DNA of 34,326 nt from NCBI GenBank assembly GCA_903925005.1, contig CAIYDX010000011.1:1-34326 (forward strand), written 5' to 3'. The notes under the pieces are model-generated. The model was not told the DNA's origin and made no database searches. It worked only from the letters and a program-made list of their open reading frames with translations. This document shows, in pieces, positions 8,083 through 17,251 of the stretch. Origin of the DNA: an uncultured Geobacteraceae bacterium. Lineage in GTDB: Bacteria; Desulfobacterota; Desulfuromonadia; Geobacterales; Pseudopelobacteraceae. The position numbers and the translations under genes are program-made. How positions within the stretch are numbered: the stretch's first letter is position 1; each line of letters opens with the position of its first letter.

Positions 8083-10680
8083 ATGGCACATACAGAGTCC
8101 AGCGACAAGAAAACTACGGCAACAGTGACCATCGACGGCACACAGGTAACGGTGCCTGTCGGCAGTACCATTTTGGAGGCGGCTGCGGAACTGGGAATCA
8201 AGATCCCGACGCTCTGCTGGCTGAAGAAGGTCTCGACCACCGGCGCCTGCCGTATCTGTGTGGTCAAAGTCGAAGGTGTCGAGCGGTTCATGACCGCCTG
8301 CAACACCCCGGTTAAAGACGGCATCGTGGTAACCACAACATCTCCGGAGCTTGAATCTGCCCGGAAGAAAACGCTGGAGCTGATGCTGGTCAATCATCCG
8401 CTGGACTGTCCGATCTGTGACGCCGGTGGTGAGTGCGACCTGCAGGATACCTGCTTCTCTCTAAAGGTTGACAAGAACAGTTACGGTGCCGAGCTGGAGC
8501 GCCTGCCGATCCGCTATGACTGGAAACTGCTGGAGAGCGATCCGAATCGCTGCATCCTCTGTGAAAAGTGCGTCAAGGTCTGCCGTGAGGTCGTTGGTCG
8601 CGAAGCGATTGAGATTGTCGATAGGGGCGACAATACGATTATCGATACCCTGACCCGCGAGCCGCTTGACTGCGACTTCTGCGGCAACTGCATCGGCGTC
8701 TGTCCGACCGGCACCCTGATCAGCAAACCGTTCAAGTTTCGCGGCCGCCCATGGGCTTTCAAAGTCACCAAGAGTGTCTGTGCTTTCTGCGCGTCCGGCT
8801 GCCAGATTGAATATCATGCCAAGGTTGGCCGGATTGACCGGGTTACCAGCTCCGATGACGGCTACAACAAGGGTAACCTCTGCATCAACGGCCGGTTCGG
8901 TTATGCGGCGTTCAATGATCCGTCCCGCTTGGTCGCCCCCCTTGTTAAGGATGGCTCAGGTACACTGAAAAAAGCGACCTGGGACCAGGCGCTTGGGACT
9001 GTCGCCGCACATCTCAAGGATATCGCCGCTGCTGACGGCGGAGGCGCTATTGCCGGTATCGGCTCTCCGCGGGTGACCAACGAAGAAAGCTACCTCTTCC
9101 AGAAATTTATGCGCGGTGCCCTCGGGAGCAACAATATCGATTCCGAAGCACGCCTCGGTTATCTCCCTGCGCAGGTGATTCAATGGGAAATGCTCGGTTA
9201 CAGTGGCGGCACTTTCGGGATGGAGGCTATTGAGAAGGCTACCGCAATTCTTGTGATCGGCGCCGATCTCAAGGCCGAATCCCCCGGTTTTGCCTACCGC
9301 GTCATACAGGCCGCCACGAAAAACGATGCGAAGCTGGTGCTGGCCGGCAGCCGTGCTGGTTCAATGAACAAGTTTGCCAATGCATTCCTGCAGTGTCGCC
9401 CCGGCAGTGAAGCATGGCTGGTTGCCGGACTTGCCAAGGCCGTGATGGCCGAGGGACACGCCACGGCAGAAAACGTGACGGAGCTGGAAGCTCTTAAGTC
9501 GTCGCTGGATGTTCTGTCATTTGAACGTATCAGTGAAATATGCGGAGTATCCGAAGCTCAGCTTCGCGAAGCTGCCGGGATGATAAGTGCCGGTGGTCGT
9601 ACCGCGGTAATCTACGGTGCCGATATTATTCGTTCCGCCGACAGCAGGAACGGAGTTGCGGGGGTTATCGATCTGGCGCTGCTGACCGGTGCCGTCACCG
9701 ATGCGGGTGCCGGTATTTATCCGCTGGATGAGAAAAACAATACCCAGGGGATGCTGGACATGGGAGTCTGCCCCGAGTACCTCCCCGGTTACCATACCTA
9801 TGATCATGCCGCGGCAAAATTCAGCTCTGCCTGGAATGCCGCCGTTCCGGCGATTGCCGGCAAGGATCTGTTCCAGATTATCGACGCGATTGAAGCCGGC
9901 CAGATCAAGGCGCTGTACGTCATGGGGAGCGACCCGCTTCACTTCATGCCGAATCGTACCCGTGTGCTGAATGCCCTGAAAAAGCTGGATTTTCTGGTAG
10001 TTCAGGATCTCTTTATGACCGACACCGCCCGTCTGGCGCATGTCGTTCTCCCTGCCGCGACCGGTGCCGAAAAGAGCGGTTCGTTCACATCGGTAGATAA
10101 TCGGGTACAATGCTTTGCCGCTGCCGTTAAGCCGGCCGGCGCTGCCCGCAGTGATGCCGATATTCTGCTGGTTCTGCACAACCTGGTTGCCTCGAAAGTT
10201 GGCGGAGCAGCAACGCTTGATGCGCTGCACCAAGAGATAACCGTCTTGACGGGACTCTATAGCGAAGTATGCGATCACGACGGGTGCAAAATGGGACGCA
10301 ATAAAAACCGCACGGCAACATTTGTATCCGCGCCGCTGGCCCCGCTTCTTCCTCCCGCAGCTTCACGTCCGTTTGCGCTGACCATCGGGCCGGTGCTGCA
10401 TCATAACGGCTCGATGACGACCATGTCGGAGAACAATCTGCTGGTGGTTGGCGAAGCTTATCTGGAGCTTTCCCGTGAGGATGCCGCCGCAATTGGCGTA
10501 ACAGCCGGAGATGCTCTTGCGATCACCTCTGATACCGGAACTGTAACCCTGAAAGCGCGTGTCTCCGAGCAGCTCCAGCGGGGCGCTCTGTTTGTGCCGG
10601 CACACTTTGTGGATGTCGCCGTAAACTCTCTGGCCAGCTCTGCTCAGTTCCCGCAGTACGTTACGCTTTCAAAAGTATGA
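8083..10680 (+). CDS. sfrA: NuoG/formate-dehydrogenase-like iron-sulfur molybdopterin-type subunit; SfrA-like
   Basis: This 865-residue protein is built like NuoG and NAD-linked formate dehydrogenase alpha subunits. It has a ferredoxin-type [2Fe-2S] domain (Cys45, Cys56, Cys59, Cys73), a His(Cys)3 cluster site in HPLDCPICDAGGECD, two [4Fe-4S] motifs (CILCEKCVKVC and CDFCGNCIGVCPTG), then the molybdopterin-oxidoreductase cluster (CAFCASGC with a Cys about 28 residues on in NLCINGRFGY) and the large catalytic-type domain ending in a molydopterin-binding-like C-terminus. Size and partner fit SfrA, the large subunit of the soluble NADPH-dependent Fe(III) reductase. ATG 8083 has GGAG 9 bases upstream; TTG 8068 does not. 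Whether it binds molybdenum or tungsten cofactor, or like NuoG has lost activity, cannot be told. A formate dehydrogenase-like complex is the main alternative. Confidence 0.78.
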   Translation: MAHTESSDKKTTATVTIDGTQVTVPVGSTILEAAAELGIKIPTLCWLKKVSTTGACRICVVKVEGVERFMTACNTPVKDGIVVTTTSPELESARKKTLELMLVNHPLDCPICDAGGECDLQDTCFSLKVDKNSYGAELERLPIRYDWKLLESDPNRCILCEKCVKVCREVVGREAIEIVDRGDNTIIDTLTREPLDCDFCGNCIGVCPTGTLISKPFKFRGRPWAFKVTKSVCAFCASGCQIEYHAKVGRIDRVTSSDDGYNKGNLCINGRFGYAAFNDPSRLVAPLVKDGSGTLKKATWDQALGTVAAHLKDIAAADGGGAIAGIGSPRVTNEESYLFQKFMRGALGSNNIDSEARLGYLPAQVIQWEMLGYSGGTFGMEAIEKATAILVIGADLKAESPGFAYRVIQAATKNDAKLVLAGSRAGSMNKFANAFLQCRPGSEAWLVAGLAKAVMAEGHATAENVTELEALKSSLDVLSFERISEICGVSEAQLREAAGMISAGGRTAVIYGADIIRSADSRNGVAGVIDLALLTGAVTDAGAGIYPLDEKNNTQGMLDMGVCPEYLPGYHTYDHAAAKFSSAWNAAVPAIAGKDLFQIIDAIEAGQIKALYVMGSDPLHFMPNRTRVLNALKKLDFLVVQDLFMTDTARLAHVVLPAATGAEKSGSFTSVDNRVQCFAAAVKPAGAARSDADILLVLHNLVASKVGGAATLDALHQEITVLTGLYSEVCDHDGCKMGRNKNRTATFVSAPLAPLLPPAASRPFALTIGPVLHHNGSMTTMSENNLLVVGEAYLELSREDAAAIGVTAGDALAITSDTGTVTLKARVSEQLQRGALFVPAHFVDVAVNSLASSAQFPQYVTLSKV

Positions 10681-10712
10681 TAATTTTTTGTAAAATTTGA
10701 TATGATAACCGT

Positions 10713-10739
10713 AACGCCGCTTTTCAGCGGCGTTTTTTT
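10713..10739 (+). terminator. Rho-independent terminator after sfrA
   Basis: AACGCCGC (10713-10720), loop TTTTCA, GCGGCGTT (10727-10734), then a run of T to 10739. It lies 33 bp after the sfrA stop and separates the sfr genes from the radical SAM gene. Confidence 0.9.
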
Positions 10740-10771
10740 ATGATTCCTGTTGCCATGGCGGACAATCAACG

Positions 10772-12457
10772 ATGAACCACAACATCCGGAACAGCCACAG
10801 AGCCTTGCTTAAGGCGGAAACTCACCTCCACTCGCATGGTCGGGTAGGGCAACTCTCAGTCTGTCTTGTGTCTCCAAGCCGTTATCAGACCGGCATGAGC
10901 AGTCTTGGCTTTCAGACGGCCTATGCGCTTCTGGCCGGTGCGGACGGTATCCGTTGTGAGCGAAGTTTTCTTCCGGACCGGGAAGAACTCGAAGAGTACC
11001 GCCGCAGCGGCACACCGCTTCTTTCGCTGGAATCGTCAAAGCCCTTGTCCGATTTCGATCTGATCGCTTTCTCCACCTCGTTCGAGCCGGATTACCTGAA
11101 TATCCCACTGATTCTGAATCTGGCGCGAATCCCGCTTTATTCCAGTGTGCGCAGCCAATCGGACCCGCTGGTAATCGCCGGCGGCGCCGCCTTCTTCATC
11201 AACCCTGAGCCGGTTGCCGATTTTATTGATGCCATCTGCATCGGCGAGGGTGAAACTGTCCTCCCCGCACTGATTGCAACTCTGCTTTCACCTGTAGATA
11301 ACGGTCGTTTCGGTTTGCTGAACGCGCTTTCTGCTATTTCCGGTGTATATATTCCGGTTTTATATAAGCCTCGGTATCATGAGAGTACGCTGGTCGGATA
11401 CGATGTAGAAACCGACGCTCCGTTTCCGGTGACCCGTTTGCCAGTCTGTCTTGCCCAGCACGATCCTTCCTCCTCGCAGATACTGACCGAAAATACCGAA
11501 TTCGGCGATATGTTCCTGGTTGAAGTCAGCCGGGGCTGTCCGCGTGGCTGCCGCTTCTGCAGTTCGGGGTTTATTTATGGAGCTTTTCGTCAGCAGCCAT
11601 TTGACAACATTGTCGCATTGATCGACGCCGGGCTTTCCCATCGCCGCAAGGTAGGGCTGGTAGGCGCGGCGGTGTCCGATTATGATGGAATCGGGCGGCT
11701 CTGCCGCTATATCGTTGATAAGGGGGCCAAGGTATCGGTATCATCGCTGCGCATCGACCGGATTGATGCCGATATGCTCGACGCCCTGATCGCCAGCGGC
11801 CACAAAACGATTTCGCTTGCTCCGGAAGGGGGGTCGCAGCGGATGCGCGACGCGATTCGCAAGAACCTGACAGAAGCGCAGATAATGGAGGCCTGCGAGA
11901 TGTTGATCGTTCGCGACATCCTCAATCTGAAGCTGTATTTCATCATCGGTCTGCCTGGCGAAAACGATGCCGACCTTGACGAGATGGTCCGGTTGATCGA
12001 AACGATCCGCGAGCGGGTCATCGAGCGGGGGCGTGCCAACAAGCGTCTGGGCGAAATAACGGTGTCGGTCAACCCGTTCATTCCCAAGCCGTTTACGCCG
12101 TTTCAGTGGTGTGGCATGGAGCCGCTCCCACTGCTGGAACGCAAGGTAAAGTTGCTGGAGACCCGATTAAAACGGCTGTCCAACGTCAAGCTGAAGGTCG
12201 AAAGCCTGCGCGAATCATATCTGCAGGCGCTGCTGTCGCGTGGCGACCGCCGTTTGTCGTCGCTGCTGGTCGAAATGGCCGGTGGAGCGAACCTGAAAAA
12301 AGCGGCGAAAACCTGTGGAATTGATACGGATTGGTATGTGCAGCGTACGATCGGTGCGGATGAAGTGCTGCCCTGGAGTGTCATCGGCACGGCGGACCAG
12401 GCGGCGTTGCGGCGCGAGTACGAACGTTCTGGTGCCGGGGAAGGGGTACAGTCATGA
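10772..12457 (+). CDS. B12-binding-type radical SAM protein of unknown substrate
   Basis: The 561-residue protein has an N-terminal part like the cobalamin-binding fold of B12-dependent radical SAM enzymes (about 25-200, including VIAGGAAFFINPEPVADFID and the GEGE motif), then a radical SAM core with the cluster ligands Cys256, Cys260 and Cys263 in SRGCPRGCRFCSSG. Further core strands read SVSSLRIDRID, TISLAPEGGS and LKLYFIIGLPGE. It resembles the uncharacterised family often found fused to a DUF2344 domain, but that extension is absent here. The classical DxHxxG cobalamin motif is not evident. It overlaps the next small gene by 4 bases (ATGA), so they are translationally coupled. The reaction is unknown. 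Confidence 0.85.
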   Translation: MNHNIRNSHRALLKAETHLHSHGRVGQLSVCLVSPSRYQTGMSSLGFQTAYALLAGADGIRCERSFLPDREELEEYRRSGTPLLSLESSKPLSDFDLIAFSTSFEPDYLNIPLILNLARIPLYSSVRSQSDPLVIAGGAAFFINPEPVADFIDAICIGEGETVLPALIATLLSPVDNGRFGLLNALSAISGVYIPVLYKPRYHESTLVGYDVETDAPFPVTRLPVCLAQHDPSSSQILTENTEFGDMFLVEVSRGCPRGCRFCSSGFIYGAFRQQPFDNIVALIDAGLSHRRKVGLVGAAVSDYDGIGRLCRYIVDKGAKVSVSSLRIDRIDADMLDALIASGHKTISLAPEGGSQRMRDAIRKNLTEAQIMEACEMLIVRDILNLKLYFIIGLPGENDADLDEMVRLIETIRERVIERGRANKRLGEITVSVNPFIPKPFTPFQWCGMEPLPLLERKVKLLETRLKRLSNVKLKVESLRESYLQALLSRGDRRLSSLLVEMAGGANLKKAAKTCGIDTDWYVQRTIGADEVLPWSVIGTADQAALRREYERSGAGEGVQS

Positions 12458-12633
12458 AAAATTGTACACTCTGTGGTAAGGAGTTTGATGAAAACGCTGC
12501 CCGTTCTCTGTATGCCGAAGCGGGGGAATGGCTGGCCGGCGAGGTATGGCGGGATGCCGGTGAATTATGCCAGATCTGTCTGGAAAACCGGGCCAGACTA
12601 GTAATGATGTACCATCATGAGTACAATAGCTGA
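12454..12633 (+). CDS. Small double-CxxC (zinc-ribbon-like) protein, 59 residues
   Basis: A 59-codon gene starts at the ATG overlapping the stop of the radical SAM gene (ATGA). Two CxxC pairs, Cys4/Cys7 (CTLC) and Cys39/Cys42 (CQIC), with the intervening helix-like stretch suggest a single zinc- or iron-binding knuckle. The C-terminus is His/Met-rich (MMYHHEYNS). Overlap with the upstream gene and reading-frame quality argue that it is real although short. Its function is unknown; a partner or metal-delivery role for the radical SAM enzyme is a guess from coupling. Confidence 0.75.
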   Translation: MKNCTLCGKEFDENAARSLYAEAGEWLAGEVWRDAGELCQICLENRARLVMMYHHEYNS

Positions 12634-12768
12634 TAATGCAACATATTCAATTTCATTATTGTTTGATGAGTCAGGTAATTTATAGTAGGCTGAAAACGGC
12701 TTTGCGAGACATCAGGCAGTTTTTTTTAGTTGATATATGCTCATGTTTAACGGGACTAGGATAATAAC

Positions 12769-15123
12769 ATGACCAGCAGTAACAGCTCATTGCCAGATCA
12801 GCGTAACATCTCCGAAAGGAAGGTCGAGCTAGTTTATAAACACCTTCCAACCGGCTTGCTGGTCAATTTATTTGTGGCCACCGGGATTACGGTGTCTCTT
12901 GCCACACCCGGTTCGCGGTCGAGTTTTGGATTTTGGTGGTGTTCGGTAGTGTTCGTTGTCATTGTCCGTTTTGTGGATTTTTATCGCCATAAAAGGCAAC
13001 CACCCGGCACAGCCGGCAGTACTTGCTGGAGGAGAAATCTGATACTGGGAGCGTTCTGCCAGGGAGTACTCTGGAGCGCTGCCGCTTTTTACCTCTTTCC
13101 GACTTCCTCAATCGATCAGCTGTTCCTTACCCTTGTGCTCTGTGCCATGGCGGGTGGGGCCGTCATTTTTCTCTCTCCCATCTGGCCCGTGTACTTGGTG
13201 TATCTCATACCTACATTGATACCAGCTTCCGTGAGGCTCCTGCAGGGGGATCTGCCTGCGTCCAGGTTGGCCGGTATACTTGGTTTTGTATATGCCGCGG
13301 CGATGGTGTATGCCTCTCGAACGACCAGCCTATGGATAGACGACTATCTGCGGTCAAGTATCGAAAAGGAGTCCCTGAGCACAGACCTTAAGGGTGCAAA
13401 TGCCGATCTGGTACACAATCGGGAACATCTGGAAAGGCTCATTGCGGAACGGAACAAACAGCTTGTTGCCCTGCAGCAGGCCAAGGACGTGGCCGAAACC
13501 GCCAACCAGGCCAAATCCCAGTTCCTCGCCAACATGAGCCATGAGATTCGTACCCCGATGAACGGGATCTTCGGTATGACCGAACTACTTCTAGGCAGCG
13601 GTTTGAATGAACGGCAGCGACATTACGCGGAAACGGTACATTCATCGGCAGGGATACTTCTTACCGTTATCAACGACATCCTTGACGTTTCCAAATTAGA
13701 TGCGGGGAAGCTTGAATTGGAATGCCTCCCTTACGATCTCCATGAAACGGTGGCGGATGCGGTGGAGCTTTTTGCCGAACAAGCCGAGCGAAAAGGAATC
13801 GAACTGGTCAGCCATATCCCATCCAACATCCCGACGATGGTCGTTGGAGATGCCGTGAGACTGCAGCAGATACTTATCAATCTCATCAACAATGCGCTCA
13901 AATTCACAGAACAGGGTGAAGTGGACGTCAGGGTGACGCTTTTAGACAGCGGCGCGGAGACGCTCCTGTTCCGTTGCACTGTCCGGGATACCGGAATAGG
14001 CATAAGCGAGGAGGCCCAGAAAAGGATCTTTTCCCGATTCTCACAGGCGGACGACTCCATGACGCGCCGTTATGGCGGCACCGGGCTTGGTCTGTCCATA
14101 TCAAAACTGCTCGCCGAACTTATGGGGGGAAGTGTCGATGTGGAAAGCATGCCAGGCCGGGGTTCGACATTCAGTTTTACTGTTCGCCTGAAACGGCATG
14201 ATGCCAAAATCGGCGATTCTTCCTGTCTGGCCGACCTCGCAGGGAAGCGGGTGCTGGTTGTTGACGACAATGAGACCAGCAGGGAGATACTGTTGTGCCA
14301 AGTAAACTCCTGGGGCATGCGGGGCGTTGCAGCCAATGGCGGCGCTGAAGCGCTTGCCCTGCTTGGTGCTGCCATGGACGACCCATTCAAAGTCACCATT
14401 CTGGATATGAAGATGCCTGAAATGGACGGCATGCAACTGGCTCGGAATATTAAGGCGGACCCGGCTACGGTGGGCGCACATTTGATAATGCTCACATCGG
14501 TAGGAAATGTGGCCGATGGGGAAAAGATCGGTTTTGCCGGGATTGAGACATGTCTGAGCAAGCCCGTTCGCCAGTCGCAGCTACTGCAGGCACTGCTCGG
14601 GACCGTGAACGCACAGCCGGAAGCGGCCAACGGACAAACAGTGGAAGTCGTTGGCCAGAGGCAATTTCCCCCGATCGACGCAGCGGTCCTCCTGGTGGAG
14701 GATGTGCCGTTAAACCAGGAAATGACCCGGATTATGCTCGAAAATCTGGGTTGTCGGGTAGATGCTGCCTGGAACGGCAGGGAAGCACTGGAGGCTATCG
14801 AGCGTAAAGCGTACGATCTTGTGCTGATGGACTGCCAGATGCCGGAGATGGATGGTTACGAGGCGACGCGCAGGGTGCGGGAGCGAGAACAATCCGCCAT
14901 GAACGCCGCCGCCCTTACCGAAGAGGGTCGGCCCAGCCACCTGGTAATTGTTGCCCTCACGGCTCATGCCATGACGGGTGACCGGCAGGCATGCCTTGAC
15001 GCCGGTATGGATGACTACCTTACCAAGCCGTTTTCAACGTTGCAGTTGAGTGATATGCTTTCCCGCTGGTTGCCGCCACAGCCTGTATCTTCGAACAAAA
15101 TCAGTATATTTCCTCCGATGTGA
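12769..15123 (+). CDS. Membrane-bound hybrid histidine kinase with two receiver domains
   Basis: The 784-residue protein has about six hydrophobic segments in residues 25-200, a short coiled coil (about 205-245), a HisKA domain with phospho-accepting His258 in [12 protein letters not shown], an ATPase domain with N-box INNALKF and G-boxes DTGIGI and GGTGLGLSI, and two receiver domains with Asp546 ([11 protein letters not shown]) and Asp688 ([11 protein letters not shown]). There is no DNA-binding domain, so output must pass to another protein by phosphotransfer. The membrane part probably is the sensor; its signal is unknown. ATG 12769 is preceded by AGGA at proper spacing. The last 23 bases overlap tail-to-tail with the minus-strand membrane protein gene. 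Confidence 0.92.
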   Translation: MTSSNSSLPDQRNISERKVELVYKHLPTGLLVNLFVATGITVSLATPGSRSSFGFWWCSVVFVVIVRFVDFYRHKRQPPGTAGSTCWRRNLILGAFCQGVLWSAAAFYLFPTSSIDQLFLTLVLCAMAGGAVIFLSPIWPVYLVYLIPTLIPASVRLLQGDLPASRLAGILGFVYAAAMVYASRTTSLWIDDYLRSSIEKESLSTDLKGANADLVHNREHLERLIAERNKQLVALQQAKDVAETANQAKSQFLANMSHEIRTPMNGIFGMTELLLGSGLNERQRHYAETVHSSAGILLTVINDILDVSKLDAGKLELECLPYDLHETVADAVELFAEQAERKGIELVSHIPSNIPTMVVGDAVRLQQILINLINNALKFTEQGEVDVRVTLLDSGAETLLFRCTVRDTGIGISEEAQKRIFSRFSQADDSMTRRYGGTGLGLSISKLLAELMGGSVDVESMPGRGSTFSFTVRLKRHDAKIGDSSCLADLAGKRVLVVDDNETSREILLCQVNSWGMRGVAANGGAEALALLGAAMDDPFKVTILDMKMPEMDGMQLARNIKADPATVGAHLIMLTSVGNVADGEKIGFAGIETCLSKPVRQSQLLQALLGTVNAQPEAANGQTVEVVGQRQFPPIDAAVLLVEDVPLNQEMTRIMLENLGCRVDAAWNGREALEAIERKAYDLVLMDCQMPEMDGYEATRRVREREQSAMNAAALTEEGRPSHLVIVALTAHAMTGDRQACLDAGMDDYLTKPFSTLQLSDMLSRWLPPQPVSSNKISIFPPM

Positions 15124-16912
15124 TCTGCTCATTTGCTTGATTAGTCCATTTCCCGAGCGCAACGGATTCCACGGCGACCGCTACCCCAAATGAAAACACA
15201 CTAAATACAAGCGGTAAGCCATGGGTACCGAGAAGGTCGTAGGCAAACACCTTGATCCCTCCTACGACTGTAACAAAAATCGCAACATTTCTGAACTCCT
15301 TGGAGTGACGCAGATAGGCCAGCGCAATCAAGGCAATAGCAGCGGTATTGACGAGTACCGACTGAGCGCAACGGAAGGCATCCGGTGAAACTGATCCATA
15401 AAAGATCTGAAGGGTCTGATAGATAGCACAACGCATCATGAAAAAACCGCTCAACAACCCTACCAGCAACAGTGAAACGGCATTGCGGTCATGCGGGTCA
15501 AGGCGCCCGAAAAACGAGTACTCGGGGGAGGGGGGGCACCAGCGGCACCACAGATACTGGTACAGTATGATGAATGCCAGCAGGCCGGCTGGAAGAATAT
15601 TGACAGCGTCCAAGGCGGCCGGAGAATTTCCGTTCAGCACTATTGCGAGAGCAATGCCGCTGTAAATGTGAAACAGGTAGGTGACGAGCCTAACGGTTCC
15701 GCTCCCCCAGGAACGTGACATTACAGCCATAAAGATAGCTACCGCGGAAATGATCGGCAAAGAAAAGATGAGTTTTCCGGTTACAGACGGCAATGCCAAT
15801 GCCAGAAGCACCCCGCAGGCAAGGGTGAATGTGCCGGCGCCGGGAGCGCCCCCCTTCGACCGTTGTGCCAGCCAGAAGCTAATACCTAGTAGCAGGGCTG
15901 AGATCACAGTGCCAATAATTCCTAGAAGGGCCGCACCTTCACCTTTTGCATTAACAACATATAGCGCCATGGAAAATGCCCAGAGTGAATTGATGGTAGG
16001 AAGCGCCGCATCAAAACGGGTGATCCGCTCCGACTGCCTCGCAATTATGCCCAGGAGGGCAAATACGAAGTAGGTACAGGCGAAAACCGCCAATACGGGA
16101 AGGAACCAGGATTGAGCCAATTCGGGAGCAGGTATTTCCCCCCGTCTCAGTTCATAACCAAGTCTGAATCCCCAGAGCTGCAGCATGAATATACTGACAA
16201 AAACAACCGACCAGCGCAGCCATCCACAGCGCTTCATCTGCGCTGCGAAATAGGCGAGCACGTTTGCTGCTAAGAGTACCAGAGAGAGGTAGGGGAAGAA
16301 AGGGTGTGGATAATCTATCGCCGCTCCGGCAAAGCACATGCCGAGAGTGCCGACTGATATGGGCGTAAACGCATCGAATCGACGGCTGATGAGCGCCATG
16401 GCAATTCCGGTAACTACCAAAATCAAATATGCCGGGACGAGTGGCAACGATTGGAAGTGGACATGTGTTTCCACAACAATGGTAGACATCAAGATAGCAC
16501 CGCAGGCGGCGAATACCGGAGCAAGTGGACTTTGTTTGCTGTATTTGTAATAGCCGACAATCATCAAAATGGCTGCGTAGCTCATGCCCAGGCCTGAACC
16601 GATAAGTTTGTTTATGAGACCGCTGTCGGTAATGGTACGGAAGATGAGGGCGACAACAAGCAGGAAACAGAGTGTAGCCAAGCGCGGCATAAGAGCGGTG
16701 CGACTCGCCCAATTCAACACCTCTTCCGAAACATCGGAGATACTTTCGTGAGGATAGTTTTGGTTACTAGCCGGAGCGGCAGCCACGTCTGGTCCGGCGG
16801 CATCCCCCTCGCCGAGGCGAGCCGTCAGTCGCTCCAATTGCTGTTCCATGGCCTGAAGACGGGCAGTCAGCTCTTTCTCACGGTCTTCGGTGGTCAGTTC
16901 CGGTTGAGTCAT
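15101..16912 (-). CDS. Polytopic membrane protein with N-terminal coiled coil (DUF2339-like)
   Basis: This 603-residue protein has a cytoplasmic N-terminus with a heptad-like segment (about residues 10-35, [18 protein letters not shown]) followed by a linker and roughly 15 or more hydrophobic segments. Coiled coil plus many short membrane helices is the organisation of DUF2339 membrane proteins, and the pattern after the first helix is similar, but the match is by general character rather than a diagnostic motif. ATG 16912 is chosen because AGGAGGT precedes it ideally; the open frame upstream is not needed. The stop lies inside the end of the hybrid kinase gene. Function is unknown. Confidence 0.7.
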   Translation of the reverse strand: MTQPELTTEDREKELTARLQAMEQQLERLTARLGEGDAAGPDVAAAPASNQNYPHESISDVSEEVLNWASRTALMPRLATLCFLLVVALIFRTITDSGLINKLIGSGLGMSYAAILMIVGYYKYSKQSPLAPVFAACGAILMSTIVVETHVHFQSLPLVPAYLILVVTGIAMALISRRFDAFTPISVGTLGMCFAGAAIDYPHPFFPYLSLVLLAANVLAYFAAQMKRCGWLRWSVVFVSIFMLQLWGFRLGYELRRGEIPAPELAQSWFLPVLAVFACTYFVFALLGIIARQSERITRFDAALPTINSLWAFSMALYVVNAKGEGAALLGIIGTVISALLLGISFWLAQRSKGGAPGAGTFTLACGVLLALALPSVTGKLIFSLPIISAVAIFMAVMSRSWGSGTVRLVTYLFHIYSGIALAIVLNGNSPAALDAVNILPAGLLAFIILYQYLWCRWCPPSPEYSFFGRLDPHDRNAVSLLLVGLLSGFFMMRCAIYQTLQIFYGSVSPDAFRCAQSVLVNTAAIALIALAYLRHSKEFRNVAIFVTVVGGIKVFAYDLLGTHGLPLVFSVFSFGVAVAVESVALGKWTNQANEQITSEEIY

Positions 16913-17251
16913 CTTTTTACCTCCTGTAATGCGCGCTTGTACCAGACAAATAAAACAGAGTGTATAACAAAAGAGCCCCTTGCAACGAAACATAAATCAT
17001 AATAATTGGATTAATATAACAGCGTTTAAAATAATTGCGTTGCCAGGTTTTGTCAACAGGGTTGATTGATCGTATGGTGATTTTGCCAGAAATGGATCCG
17101 TATAGCATCCATTTATTAAGATAGAACTGTTTTTAGGTTGTTATTTTACTGTATACATGATATCAAAGGGCGATTTTATGCACATATTAATCTCGCTAAG
17201 TAACGCAAATACTGCGCTATTCGCAAGATATGCCAAGACCGGGAGGAATAA
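16913..17251. other. Intergenic region between divergent genes
   Basis: This 339-bp, AT-rich gap separates the minus-strand membrane protein from the imcH-like gene. Apart from the AGGAGGT ribosome-binding site of the former and the promoter/operator of the latter (17138-17166), no gene, repeat or RNA was recognised in it. Confidence 0.6.
17138..17166 (+). promoter_or_regulatory. Putative imcH promoter with TGTATACA operator
   Basis: TTGTTA (17138-17143) and TATCAA (17161-17166) at 17-bp spacing form a weak sigma-70-like promoter, 86 bp upstream of the cytochrome gene. The palindrome TGTATACA (17150-17157) sits between them, within an 11-base match (TACTGTATACA, 17147-17157) to the sfrB upstream region. 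Confidence 0.4.

Noticed and set aside
12634..12768. Possible cyclic-di-GMP riboswitch before the hybrid kinase
   Set aside because: These are common in Geobacter, but the conserved elements of the motif could not be found in this gap.
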